Assembly: GCF_003946165.1 (NCBI RefSeq)
Contig: NZ_RHOI01000003.1
Span: forward strand, 79,433-143,432
Length of the DNA stretch: 64,000 nucleotides
Origin: Lacticaseibacillus baoqingensis
Lineage (GTDB): Bacteria > Bacillota > Bacilli > Lactobacillales > Lactobacillaceae
Reading direction: 5' to 3'
Shown here: positions 7,243 to 15,713 of the stretch, in pieces
How the letters are laid out: every line of letters starts with the position of its first letter
How positions within the stretch are numbered: the stretch's first letter is position 1
The notes under the pieces: model-generated
Told to the model about the DNA's origin: nothing
What the model saw: the letters and a program-made list of their open reading frames with translations, nothing else
Database searches by the model: none
Position numbers and translations under genes: made by a program

Positions 7243-10002
7243 ATGAATGCGACAGAGGAAAAACGTGCTCAATTCGCGCAGGCGACCCAAGCTCAAGTCC
7301 TCGCTCAACTAAAAACAAGTGCCACCGGATTGTCTCAAGACGATGCCGCACAACGGTTGAATCAATATGGGCCCAACACTATCACCAAAGGACAAGAAGG
7401 CTCCCAGCTCAAGGTCTTCTTGAAAAATTTTGCCAGCCTCATGGCGATTTTACTGTGGGTCTCTGGGCTGATCGCGATCTTGTCGGGCACATTAGAGTTA
7501 GGGATCGCGATTTGGCTGGTCAACATCATCAACGGCTGCTTTAGTTTCTGGCAAGAGCATCAAGCTAAAAAAGCCACCGATTCTTTGATGGCGATGCTGC
7601 CCACATTCACCCAAGTCTACCGCGATGGCAAAGTCCAGCAAATCGACGCCACCCAGCTGGTACCAGGCGACGTTTTCACCTTACAAGCTGGTAACGCGGT
7701 CCCAGTCGATGCGCGCCTTTTGGAAGCCACGTCGATGCAAGTTGACCAAAGTGCTTTGACCGGTGAATCCGTCCCTGAATCTAAAAACGTCAAATATGAC
7801 CCTGGTGAAGGGGAATTTGCCGAAAGCAACCTGATTTATGCCGGCACCACGGTTGGCGCGGGGACGGGCTTGGCCGTTTGTTTTGCCAGCGGGATGAACA
7901 CCGAATTTGGTCAGATCGCGACTTTGACCCAACAACAAGTCAAAGTCGACAGCCCCTTGACCAAAGAATTGAACCGGCTGACCAAGCAGATCTCGATGAT
8001 CGCCATCGGCATCGGCATCGCCTTTTTCGTCGCAGCGATCTTCTTCGTCCATTATCCGATCGCCAAATCCTTCATCTTTGCCTTAGGGATGATCGTGGCC
8101 TTCATTCCTGAAGGCTTGCTGCCAACGGTGACCTTATCGCTGGCGCATGGGGTGCAGCGCATGGCCAAGCGCCATGCCTTGGTCAAAGACCTCAACTCAG
8201 TAGAAACCTTAGGTGAAACCACCGTCATTTGTTCCGATAAAACTGGGACGCTGACGCAAAACCAAATGACCGTTAACCACATTTGGCTGCTTAACCATAC
8301 CTATGAACTAACCGGACAAGGCTATGTCAACAATGGCCACATCGAATTAGACGACCAAACCGTCGACTTTCATAGTGATCCTGACCTTGACCGCCTCTTG
8401 CGGGTCGCTGCATTGAACAACGATACCAAAGTCCAACAAGACCCCGAGACCCATAAGCCCAAACTCTTAGGCACACCGACTGAAGCCGCATTGATCATCA
8501 TGGCTGAAAAAGCCGGGTTTGATCTGGCAAAAGCCGCCAAAGAAACGCCGCGGCTCAAAGAGTTCCCCTTTGATTCCGACCGCAAGCGGATGTGCACGAT
8601 CCATCAACATGATGCCAACACCTTGTCAGCTTGTGTGAAAGGCAGCTTGTCAGACCTGCTGCCGCAATGCGATACCATTCAAGTTGCTGGGGCGATCCGC
8701 CGCTTGACGCCTGATGATATCGATAAGATCAATGCCGCCAACCGTAAATTTGCCGCTCAAGGGCTGCGCAGTTTGGCGATCGCCTACCGCCAGCTGCCTG
8801 GCGACAGTGACTTAGACAGCTTGACGATCGAAAATACCGAAACCCAGCTGACCTTCTTGGGGCTGACGGTCATGGCCGATCCGCCGCGTCCTGAAATCTA
8901 TCAAGCGGTGCAAGAATGCCACGATGCCAACATCAAGATCATCATGGTGACTGGGGATTCCACCTTGACGGCCAAGTCGATCGCCGTGAAGATCGGCTTG
9001 ACTTCTGATCAAGCGCGCGTCGTCACCGGTACTGAACTTGACGCCATGAGTGAAGCCCAGTTGCAAGAAGCCTTGCGCGGGGAGATCATTTTCGCCCGGG
9101 TCGCGCCTGAACAAAAGTACAAGATCGTGTCGACCTTACAAAAAAATGGCGAGATTGTGGCGTCCACCGGCGATGGGGTCAATGATGCGCCTGCTTTGAA
9201 AAAAGCCGATATCGGCGTGGCCATGGGGGTCACCGGTACCGATGTTGCCAAAGATGCCGCTGATATGATCTTGACTGATGATAACTTCGCCTCCATCGTC
9301 AGTGCGATCGAAGAAGGCCGAACGGTTTATGCCAACTTGCAAAAGTTTTTGACCTACATCTTGACCTCTAATGTTCCAGAAGCGATCCCTAGTGTCTTGT
9401 TCCTGTTCTCGCGCGGGTTGATCCCGTTGCCAATGACCGTGATGCAGATCTTGACCGTCGATTTAGGTACCGATATGCTGCCGGCATTGGGCTTAGGCTC
9501 TGAGCAAGCAGAACCCGGCATCATGCACCAGCCTCCGCGTGCGCGGGATGCACATCTGTTGAATAAGCAGGTGGTTTGGAAGGCCTTCGCCTGGTATGGC
9601 ATGTTGGCCAGTGCGATCTCGACATTTGCCTACTTCTTCGTCAACTGGCAAAATGGCTGGCCAGACGTCGCCTTATTCGCTTCCGGCAATGGTTATGCGC
9701 GGGCAACGACGATGGTCTTAGGTGCGATCGTCTTCTTCCAGATCGCCAATGCGCTCAACTGCCGGACACAAAGTGCTTCTGTCTTCAAAACCGGCATCTT
9801 TTCCAATATCCGGATCTGGTATGGGATCATTTTTGAAGTGATCTTACTGGCGATCTTAACGCTGGTCCCATTCCTGCAAGGACTCTTCAACACCACCGCG
9901 TTAGCTTGGCAAGATTGGGTCTTCTTAGCGATCATCCCGATCCCAGTCTTCTTGATCGAAGAACTGCGCAAATCCTGGCTGCGCCGGCGGCAACAAGCTT
10001 GA
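7243..10002 (+). CDS. Cation-transporting P-type ATPase (type II)
   Basis: A 919-residue membrane pump coupling ATP hydrolysis to cation transport. Seen in order: actuator motif LTGES, the membrane motif PEGLLP, the phosphorylation site SDKTGTLT (D332), MVTGDSTLTA, and the hinge GDGVNDAPAL. About ten membrane spans are grouped as four before the P domain and six at the C-terminus. PEGLL instead of the SERCA-type PEGLP resembles Na,K-ATPase-like type IIC pumps, so the ion (Ca, Na or K) is uncertain. I start at ATG 7243 with AAAGGA ten bases upstream; the open frame begins at 7207. It stands alone and ends in a strong terminator. Confidence 0.92.
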   Translation: MNATEEKRAQFAQATQAQVLAQLKTSATGLSQDDAAQRLNQYGPNTITKGQEGSQLKVFLKNFASLMAILLWVSGLIAILSGTLELGIAIWLVNIINGCFSFWQEHQAKKATDSLMAMLPTFTQVYRDGKVQQIDATQLVPGDVFTLQAGNAVPVDARLLEATSMQVDQSALTGESVPESKNVKYDPGEGEFAESNLIYAGTTVGAGTGLAVCFASGMNTEFGQIATLTQQQVKVDSPLTKELNRLTKQISMIAIGIGIAFFVAAIFFVHYPIAKSFIFALGMIVAFIPEGLLPTVTLSLAHGVQRMAKRHALVKDLNSVETLGETTVICSDKTGTLTQNQMTVNHIWLLNHTYELTGQGYVNNGHIELDDQTVDFHSDPDLDRLLRVAALNNDTKVQQDPETHKPKLLGTPTEAALIIMAEKAGFDLAKAAKETPRLKEFPFDSDRKRMCTIHQHDANTLSACVKGSLSDLLPQCDTIQVAGAIRRLTPDDIDKINAANRKFAAQGLRSLAIAYRQLPGDSDLDSLTIENTETQLTFLGLTVMADPPRPEIYQAVQECHDANIKIIMVTGDSTLTAKSIAVKIGLTSDQARVVTGTELDAMSEAQLQEALRGEIIFARVAPEQKYKIVSTLQKNGEIVASTGDGVNDAPALKKADIGVAMGVTGTDVAKDAADMILTDDNFASIVSAIEEGRTVYANLQKFLTYILTSNVPEAIPSVLFLFSRGLIPLPMTVMQILTVDLGTDMLPALGLGSEQAEPGIMHQPPRARDAHLLNKQVVWKAFAWYGMLASAISTFAYFFVNWQNGWPDVALFASGNGYARATTMVLGAIVFFQIANALNCRTQSASVFKTGIFSNIRIWYGIIFEVILLAILTLVPFLQGLFNTTALAWQDWVFLAIIPIPVFLIEELRKSWLRRRQQA

Positions 10003-10040
10003 CCCCAATTTGGGGTGCCGCTGAGCTGGCGGCATGCAAA

Positions 10041-10078
10041 TAAGGCGTGCGACTTTTGTCGCACGCCTTATTTTTTTC
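10041..10078. terminator. Bidirectional intrinsic terminator
   Basis: AAGGCGTGCGAC pairs with GTCGCACGCCTT around a five-base loop and is followed by seven T. It separates the convergent ATPase gene and the 115-residue gene. Confidence 0.9.
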
Positions 10079-10098
10079 TCATTCAAATCATCAACGCT

Positions 10099-10446
10099 TT
10101 AATAATACCGACTGTGGTTATGCAAGTTCAGCTTAGCGATGATCGTGTTGGGATCACTTTCTTCTAACGGTTGGATCCACAAGCCCAAGCCATCGATCAT
10201 CTTCAGCATATAATTGGTCACCGCGATTTCTTCCTCTGCTGGATCTAATGCCATCCCCGCACCTTCAGCGACTGCCATTGCGTCTTCGATCGAAAAAACG
10301 ATCGTGTCGACAAACGTCGTGGCTAACTCTTGGTACATTTCTGTGATCTTATCGTTCACGTAGTCGCGTACGGCATCAAGAGCTTTCGAATTCTTGGCCT
10401 GCAGGTCATAATAGCGCGTGACCAAGTGGTTGTTGTCAATTTCCAT
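10099..10446 (-). CDS. Conserved-looking hypothetical protein, 115 residues
   Basis: An acidic, mostly helical soluble protein that I do not recognise. It contains stretches such as MEIDNNHLVTRYYDLQ and MALDPAEEEIAVTNYM. There is no membrane segment or cysteine motif. I start at ATG 10446 with GGGAGGAG nine bases upstream; ATG 10491 with AGAAAGGG would add 15 residues and cannot be excluded. It is monocistronic, convergent with the ATPase and divergent from the solute-binding protein gene. Confidence 0.6.
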   Translation of the reverse strand: MEIDNNHLVTRYYDLQAKNSKALDAVRDYVNDKITEMYQELATTFVDTIVFSIEDAMAVAEGAGMALDPAEEEIAVTNYMLKMIDGLGLWIQPLEESDPNTIIAKLNLHNHSRYY

Positions 10447-10610
10447 AGTGTGTTGCTCCTCCCAATAAAACGCCTTAAGTGCTTCACTCATAGTGTACCC
10501 TTTCTATATTCTTTTTTGTATATAGACAATGAGAAATTCATGGCAAACTTGCACACTAAAAGTAAGCCCGGTACACTGAATCGTACGGAAAAATTGAGGA
10601 GGAGTCAACA

Positions 10611-11405
10611 TTGTTTAAAAAATCACTGCGCATCGTTTTGGGTCTGGCATTATTACTCGGGTTGGCCGCCTGCGGCAAAACCACCAGCAGCGCCAAGCCC
10701 AGCCTCGATTCTGAGTTAGTCAATAAAGGCACCTTGACGATCGGCTTAGAAGGCACCTACCAACCTTATAGTTATCACAAAGATGGCAAATTAACCGGCT
10801 ATGAAGTGGAATTAGGCAAGGCGATGGCTAAGGAAATGGGCTTAAAGCCAAAATTCGTCGAATCTAAATGGGATTCGCTGATCGCCGGCTTGGACGTCAA
10901 TAAGTACGACGTGATCTTAAACAACGTCGCCAAAACGCCGCAACGGGCTGAAAAATATGCCTTCACCACCGCCTACACTGCCGGCAAATCTCAATTAGCA
11001 GTCAAGAAAAACAACACCACGATCAAATCCTTGCAAGATATCAAAGGCAAAAAAATGGCGCAAAGCGTCACCTCAAATAACGCTGCCAACGTCAAAAAAC
11101 TCGGGGCTCAAATCGTCCCCGTTGACGGGTTCTCTCAATCCATTCAATTGATCGAACAAGGCCGCGTCGCTGGCACAGTCAACGATTCCGCGTCGTTTTA
11201 TGCTTACTTGAAGCAAAACCCCAACGCCGACATCAAACTGATGTCAGTGGGCAAAACCATCCCTGCAACGCCTGCACGCGGCTTGTTACGCAAAAAAGAC
11301 ACCGCTTTACAAGCCAAAGCAGACCAAGCCTTGAAAACCTTACGCGCTAACGGCACCTTGTCGAAGCTGTCCAAACAATTCTTCGGCGGCGACGTCACCA
11401 AATAG
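10611..11405 (+). CDS. Amino-acid ABC transporter substrate-binding lipoprotein
   Basis: A 264-residue family 3 solute-binding protein likely for a polar amino acid or cystine. The N-terminus is a lipoprotein signal with lipobox LAAC (lipidated C21), then the typical LTIGLEGTYQPYSYH and GYEVELGKAMAKEMG. It ends before a terminator. The start is TTG with a strong GAGGAGGAG site. No permease or ATPase gene lies next to it, so it probably supplies a transporter encoded elsewhere. Confidence 0.9.
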   Translation: MFKKSLRIVLGLALLLGLAACGKTTSSAKPSLDSELVNKGTLTIGLEGTYQPYSYHKDGKLTGYEVELGKAMAKEMGLKPKFVESKWDSLIAGLDVNKYDVILNNVAKTPQRAEKYAFTTAYTAGKSQLAVKKNNTTIKSLQDIKGKKMAQSVTSNNAANVKKLGAQIVPVDGFSQSIQLIEQGRVAGTVNDSASFYAYLKQNPNADIKLMSVGKTIPATPARGLLRKKDTALQAKADQALKTLRANGTLSKLSKQFFGGDVTK

Positions 11406-11420
11406 TTAGCCCCTCACCGC

Positions 11421-11471
11421 AACGCCTTGACCCCACGGTTCATGTGAATCGCGGTATCAAGGCGTTTTTTT
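11421..11471 (+). terminator. Intrinsic terminator of the binding-protein gene
   Basis: AACGCCTTGA pairs with TCAAGGCGTT and is followed by seven T. The long inner arm (CACGGTT..GAATCGCGGT) resembles two other terminators in the window, at 39047 and 46013. Confidence 0.9.
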
Positions 11472-11553
11472 GGCCGGCTCGTGAGAGCGTATCTGCCGCT
11501 TAGGCCTGCCGCCGTGCTATACTAGCGACAAAAGCCTAAAAGGAAGTGTGTGT

Positions 11554-13365
11554 ATGTCTTTGCCTCATCGAAGTGCGGTTGCTGAAGCTGAAACTTGGGA
11601 TCTGACCCCGCTTTATGCTAATGACCAGGCATTTGCAGCCGACTTGCGCCGGTTAGCCGAATTGGTCCAAGATTTTGCTCATATCTACACCGGGCGCTTG
11701 ACGCAGCCCGCGGTGATCGCTGATTGTTTGGATGACTACGCCAATATTTTGACGATCATGGATCATCTTGATCACTACGGTTTTTTGCCCCAATCAGCCG
11801 ATACCACCGATGCGTCTGCCGCTGACCGCGCCAACCGCACGGCCACCGCGCTGGCGCAAGCTAATGGCCAATTGACCTTTGTGGAAGCTGAATTACAAGC
11901 CCAACCGGCTGACACCTTAGCCAGCGTGGCAGCGATCGACGCCGACCATGCCGCATTCATCCGCCACATTCAACAAGCCCAACAAGACGCATTGCCGCCA
12001 GCCACAGAAAAAGCCTTGGCGGAACTGGCGCCAGCACTTGACGCGCCTAATGACATCCGCAGTCAAACGGTTTTTGCGGACATGGATTTTGGCACTTTTA
12101 CCGCCAACGGCCGCGACTATCCATTATCGTTTGTATTATACGAAGAAGACTATCAAAAGCACCCAGATGTCGCCGTTCGCCGCGCTGCTTATGCCAAATT
12201 CAGCGCCGTTTTGGCCCAATACCAAAACACCATGGCCGCCGGCTACTACGCGCAAGTGGCGAAGGAAAAAACGTTAGCGACCATGCGCGGCTATGATTCA
12301 GTGATCGACTACTTGCTGCGTGATCAAGAGATCCCGCGGGCGCTGTTTGATCGGCAAATCGATGTCTTGATGCAAGACTTGGCGCCAGTCATGCGGCGTT
12401 ATGTGCACCACCTCAAGGAACAGTTAGGATTAGACCGGATCACCTATACCGACTTGCAGGCGGATCTCGATCCTGATTTTGCCCCGCAAGTCACTTGGGC
12501 CCAAGCACCAGCATATGTAAAGCGCGCCTTGGCGCCGCTTGGTGATGACTATGCCAGACGCATTGCACAGGCGTTTGACCAACGCTGGGTCGATCGCGCG
12601 GCGAATGTTGGCAAGGAATCTGGGGCATTTGCCACAGCGCCATATGGCTTGCATCCTTATGTGTTGATGACTTGGCGCGACGGGTTGCCGGCTTTGTACA
12701 CCTTGATCCATGAACTGGGCCATTGCGGCCAAATGACGCTGGCAGATGAGCACCACAGCATCTTAGCCCATGAACCGAGTTTGTATATTGTCGAAGCGCC
12801 TTCGACTTTTCACGAGCTCTTATTGACGCACAGTTTATTGACGCAAAATGATGACCCGCGCTTGCAGCGTTTTGCGCTGAGCCGCTTGTTATCTGACACC
12901 TATTTTCACAATTGCGTTACGCATTTGCTTGAAGCCGCTTTCCAACGCGAGGTCTACACCTTGATCGATCGCGGGGAAAGTTTTGACGCTGCCAAACTCA
13001 ATGCCATCAAGCGCAAGGTTTTAGCCACCTTCTGGGGCGATGCTGTCGACCTTGATTTTGGTGCACCTGAGCTGACTTGGATGCGGCAAAGCCACTATTA
13101 CATGGGCTTGTATTCATACACCTACTCCGCCAGCATGGTCGTCGCCACCGGTGCTTATCTGCGGTGGCAAAATGGCGACGTGGCTGATTTAAGCGACTGG
13201 CGCAACTTCTTAGCCCTCGGCGACACCCAACCCCCGATCGAAGCCGCCCGCGTCGCCGGTGTCGACATCGCCAACACCGACGCCCTCCACGCCATGGTCG
13301 CTTTCTTAGACAGAACCGAAAAACAAATGGAAACCCTCTCCCAAAGCGGAGCACCGCGGGCTTAG
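11554..13365 (+). CDS. pepF: Oligoendopeptidase, M3 family (PepF-like)
   Basis: A cytosolic zinc metallopeptidase that cuts oligopeptides, typical of lactobacilli. The 603-residue product carries the zinc motif H386-E-L-G-H390 in LIHELGHCGQ, with the third ligand in the downstream EAPSTFHE segment. I start at ATG 11554 with AAAGGAA eight bases upstream; the frame extends two codons further to GTG. The last codons (tail SQSGAPRA) run into the first unit of an extragenic repeat array, so the C-terminal tail may have been donated by the repeat. Confidence 0.92.
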   Translation: MSLPHRSAVAEAETWDLTPLYANDQAFAADLRRLAELVQDFAHIYTGRLTQPAVIADCLDDYANILTIMDHLDHYGFLPQSADTTDASAADRANRTATALAQANGQLTFVEAELQAQPADTLASVAAIDADHAAFIRHIQQAQQDALPPATEKALAELAPALDAPNDIRSQTVFADMDFGTFTANGRDYPLSFVLYEEDYQKHPDVAVRRAAYAKFSAVLAQYQNTMAAGYYAQVAKEKTLATMRGYDSVIDYLLRDQEIPRALFDRQIDVLMQDLAPVMRRYVHHLKEQLGLDRITYTDLQADLDPDFAPQVTWAQAPAYVKRALAPLGDDYARRIAQAFDQRWVDRAANVGKESGAFATAPYGLHPYVLMTWRDGLPALYTLIHELGHCGQMTLADEHHSILAHEPSLYIVEAPSTFHELLLTHSLLTQNDDPRLQRFALSRLLSDTYFHNCVTHLLEAAFQREVYTLIDRGESFDAAKLNAIKRKVLATFWGDAVDLDFGAPELTWMRQSHYYMGLYSYTYSASMVVATGAYLRWQNGDVADLSDWRNFLALGDTQPPIEAARVAGVDIANTDALHAMVAFLDRTEKQMETLSQSGAPRA

Positions 13366-13703
13366 GCATGTGCATATGGCGGCTTGGGTGCGTGATGGCA
13401 ACGCCATCGCGTGCACGAGACGACTTATGCGCAATGCCGTTGCGTTGCGCAGCTCGACGAAGCCCAGAGCGGAGCAAGCCGCTCTTAGGGGTGTGGGTAA
13501 GGCAGCCTGGTTGCGTCGCGGCACGCGGCGTGACCGGGATGACTTACCCGCAACCCCGTTGGCTTGCGCAGCTCGACGATAACCCAGAGCGAAGCAAGGA
13601 CGTACTTAGTGAGTCAAAATAACAGCCACTGGTGATGGGTTGCAACGCAACACAGCACCGGTGGTTTTATTTTGCGCTCACGTTGTCCTTGCGCAGCTCG
13701 ACG
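13340..13703. repeat. Tandem array of three ~120-bp extragenic palindromic units
   Basis: Units at 13340-13459, 13463-13578 and 13583-13703. Each begins CCCA(A/G)AGCG(G/A)AGCA, has CTTAG shortly after, then a unit-specific dyad, and ends TTGCGCAGCTCGACG. The unit 2 core (GGGTAAG..CTTACCC) is nearly identical to the reverse complement of a repeat at 41376-41492. Unit 3 contains a terminator-like dyad. The ORFs seen here are repeat shadows. The region between pepF and the next gene (13366-13768) holds only this and two terminators. Confidence 0.85.
13616..13673. terminator. Bidirectional terminator-like hairpin inside repeat unit 3
   Basis: AAAATAA..CCACTGGTG faces CACCGGTGG..TTATTTT, with A/T-rich feet on both sides. 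It probably ends pepF transcription from one side. Confidence 0.6.
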
Positions 13704-13708
13704 CCAAA

Positions 13709-13759
13709 CAGCCGCCTTAGCGATCCTCACACCACGAGGACCCCTAAGGCGGCTGTTTT
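13709..13759. terminator. Terminator after the CHY zinc-finger gene
   Basis: CAGCCGCCTTA pairs with TAAGGCGGCTG over a 29-base inner arm. It lies just downstream of the bioY-birA-CHY operon on the minus strand, but T-runs are short. Confidence 0.55.
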
Positions 13760-13768
13760 CACCTATCA

Positions 13769-14071
13769 TCATGCTTTAAAGTAGCGATCATAATGGATCT
13801 GACAATTAGGATTAAACGCATGGCCGCATTGCGGACATTGGCCTTTCGTATACTCAGCAAAGGTTAACTTTGCCTGACAGTTGCCGCACAACACCGCCAG
13901 TGAATCCTTTGGGCTAGGTGCAAAAAGATGATCGCACAACGCGTCATGGCACTGGTAACACGCATAATAGTCGCCACAATCAGCACAGCGCAATGCCGCG
14001 ATATCATTGTCAGTATGGTAATGGCGACAGCGGCCTGCCGCATCGCAATCAAGTCCGTGGATCAACGTCAA
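13769..14071 (-). CDS. CHY-type zinc-finger protein
   Basis: A 100-residue zinc-binding protein. The pattern LDC..RC.HYH..D..A..C..C...YAC..CHDA is the CHY zinc finger, and CGNC..CPQCGHAFNP forms a second cysteine cluster. The start is TTG at 14071 with GAGGTGG upstream. The gene overlaps the end of birA by about 23 bp, so it is the third gene of the bioY-birA operon. The role of CHY proteins in lactobacilli is not established. The link to biotin is only by position. Confidence 0.85.
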   Translation of the reverse strand: MTLIHGLDCDAAGRCRHYHTDNDIAALRCADCGDYYACYQCHDALCDHLFAPSPKDSLAVLCGNCQAKLTFAEYTKGQCPQCGHAFNPNCQIHYDRYFKA

Positions 14072-15020
14072 CTTTAACCACCTCGCCGCTCATATAAGTC
14101 GTGTTCCCTGCCGCCGTTTGCAACACCAGCCCGCCATTGGCCGCAATCGCTTGCGCCACCCCGGTGATGCGCCGGTCGCCTAATGCCAAAGTGACGGTGT
14201 GGCCTAACACCGTTGAAGCTTGTCGGTATGCCGGCAAAAAATCTCCAGTCGCAACGGTTTGATACATCGCTAAGATCGCCGTCAACAACTCTGCGGCTAA
14301 GCGATTGCGATCGACAGGCGCCGTGGTGATGCTGCCGGCAATCGCTTCGATAGCCGGCGGAAATTTGGCCGTGTTCAAGTTCAACCCGATGCCGACGACA
14401 AATGCGGCACTAGTTGCAGATTCGACTTCCAACACCGCTTCAGTGATGATCCCACCGACTTTTTTGGCGCCGAGCATGATGTCATTGACCCACTTCAACC
14501 CAAAATCCGCTTGGGGAAACCAGCGCTGCAACACGCCTAAGCAAGCCGTTGCCACGCCAGTCGTGACTAAACCGACTTGGGTCAGATCCGGCAAGGTATT
14601 GGGCAACACGACGCTAAAATACAACCCTGTCTCTGCGGGCGAATAATACACCCGCCCGCGCCGGCCATAGCCATTGGTTTGCTCCCCGGCAAAAAATGCC
14701 GCAGGCGCCACCGCTGCTTGGGTGGCAAGCCAAGTTTTAGCTTGGCCTTGCGTGGATTCAACGCTGGGGCGACAAGCGATCGCCGCCGCATCATGCGCAT
14801 AATACGCGATCACGTCGGCATCCAATTGGTCGCAGCCGAGATAGCGATAACCTTGACTCTTGCGCGAATCGATCGCATGTCCTGCTTTGCGCAAGGCAGT
14901 GATCGCTTTCCACACCGATTCGCGCGAAAGCCCGAGTGCTTGAGCGATCGCATCACCGGATTGCCACTGTTGTCGTTGCGCTAACAAAGCGATCAACACG
15001 CGTTGTTTAGTCGTTTGCAT
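14049..15020 (-). CDS. birA: Bifunctional biotin ligase / biotin operon repressor BirA
   Basis: Activates biotin to biotinyl-AMP and attaches it to acetyl-CoA carboxylase; the same protein binds DNA as repressor. The 323 residues show a winged helix-turn-helix (about 1-60), the biotin-AMP loop GYGRRGR at 117-123, the catalytic lysine in LKWVND, and a C-terminal SH3-like domain. The ribosome-binding site AAGGAGG precedes ATG. It is the second gene of bioY-birA-CHY. A BirA-type operator lies over the bioY promoter, so BirA should control its own synthesis. Confidence 0.95.
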   Translation of the reverse strand: MQTTKQRVLIALLAQRQQWQSGDAIAQALGLSRESVWKAITALRKAGHAIDSRKSQGYRYLGCDQLDADVIAYYAHDAAAIACRPSVESTQGQAKTWLATQAAVAPAAFFAGEQTNGYGRRGRVYYSPAETGLYFSVVLPNTLPDLTQVGLVTTGVATACLGVLQRWFPQADFGLKWVNDIMLGAKKVGGIITEAVLEVESATSAAFVVGIGLNLNTAKFPPAIEAIAGSITTAPVDRNRLAAELLTAILAMYQTVATGDFLPAYRQASTVLGHTVTLALGDRRITGVAQAIAANGGLVLQTAAGNTTYMSGEVVKVDVDPRT

Positions 15021-15038
15021 CCTTGGCCTCCTTTTGCT

Positions 15039-15584
15039 TTAATGTAACACCTGCCGCAAGCGGCGCGCAATCGTCACCGCCAACGCGACTTTTAACAAGT
15101 CCCCAGGAATAAAGGCTAAATTGGACAGCAATGCGGCGGTAAGCGGCATATGGGCTTGGCCTGCCAAAAAAATCGCCCCGATCACATCCACCACCACGAC
15201 CATGCTGACAGCCGCAACGCTAAACTCTACCCACCAAGCACGCTTAGGCGCTCGGCTGACGGTCAGCAGCCAGCCATTCAGCGCCGGGGCGATCAACCAG
15301 CCGATCAAATAGCCGCCGGTCGGCCCCACGAAGCTCGCTGCCCCGCCGCGACCGCCGGAAAGCAGCGGCAGCCCCAACGCCACCAGCAACAAAAACACCA
15401 GTACCGCCAGCGTCCCATACCGCGGCGGCAACAACTCCCCGGCTAACATCACCCCTAAGTTTTGCAGCACGATCGCCACAGGGATGATCCCCAAAGGAAT
15501 CCCTGGAAACAATCCGAAAATAATCAGCAACGCGCAGATCATCGCCGCTTGGATCAATTCTTTTAACGCCCGTTTGTTACCCAT
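15039..15584 (-). CDS. bioY: Biotin transporter BioY (ECF S component)
   Basis: The biotin-binding membrane subunit of an ECF transporter; it works with the shared EcfAAT module encoded elsewhere. The 181-residue protein has about six helices and the BioY hallmarks GGRGGAASFVGPTGGYLIG. I start at ATG 15584 with AAAGGG eight bases upstream; the open frame reaches 15644 but this would overlap its own promoter and operator. It is followed after 18 bp by birA. Confidence 0.93.
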   Translation of the reverse strand: MGNKRALKELIQAAMICALLIIFGLFPGIPLGIIPVAIVLQNLGVMLAGELLPPRYGTLAVLVFLLLVALGLPLLSGGRGGAASFVGPTGGYLIGWLIAPALNGWLLTVSRAPKRAWWVEFSVAAVSMVVVVDVIGAIFLAGQAHMPLTAALLSNLAFIPGDLLKVALAVTIARRLRQVLH

Positions 15585-15615
15585 GACTGTCACCCTTTCA
15601 CTTAAAAACAAAGTC

Positions 15616-15644
15616 ATTATATCCGCTTGTAACCCATCGGTCAA
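15616..15644 (-). promoter_or_regulatory. Promoter of bioY-birA
   Basis: On the minus strand TTGACC and TATAAT are separated by exactly 17 bp. One half of the BirA operator lies inside the spacer. Confidence 0.8.
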
Positions 15645-15658
15645 CAGTGGGGTTACTA
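15627..15658. promoter_or_regulatory. BirA operator
   Basis: TTGTAACCC, then 14 bp, then GGGTTACTA: a dyad with 8 of 9 matching positions and the N14 spacing known for BirA boxes. It overlaps the bioY promoter, which fits repression when biotinyl-AMP is plentiful. Confidence 0.85.
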
Positions 15659-15665
15659 TTACTGC

Positions 15666-15694
15666 TTCACTTCTGTTGCCGGCTTAGCTACAAT
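15666..15694 (+). promoter_or_regulatory. Promoter of the 98-residue gene
   Basis: TTCACT and TACAAT with 17 bp spacing, about 20 bp before the ATG at 15714. It is divergent from the bioY promoter and adjacent to the BirA box. Confidence 0.5.
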
Positions 15695-15713
15695 CAGTCA
15701 TGGAGGTGTCGCC

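Noticed and set aside
10515..10530. TTTGTATATAGACA shared with 61439-61453
   Set aside because: A 14-bp match with unrelated surroundings; AT-rich promoter-like words recur by chance.
11483..11505. AGAGCGTATCTGCCGCTTAGG resembling the start of the palindrome family
   Set aside because: Only the border matches; no opposite arm was found, so it is not counted as a member.
13368..13622. 84- and 70-codon plus-strand ORFs after pepF
   Set aside because: They lie inside the tandem palindromic repeats, have no ribosome-binding site, and their composition follows the repeat.
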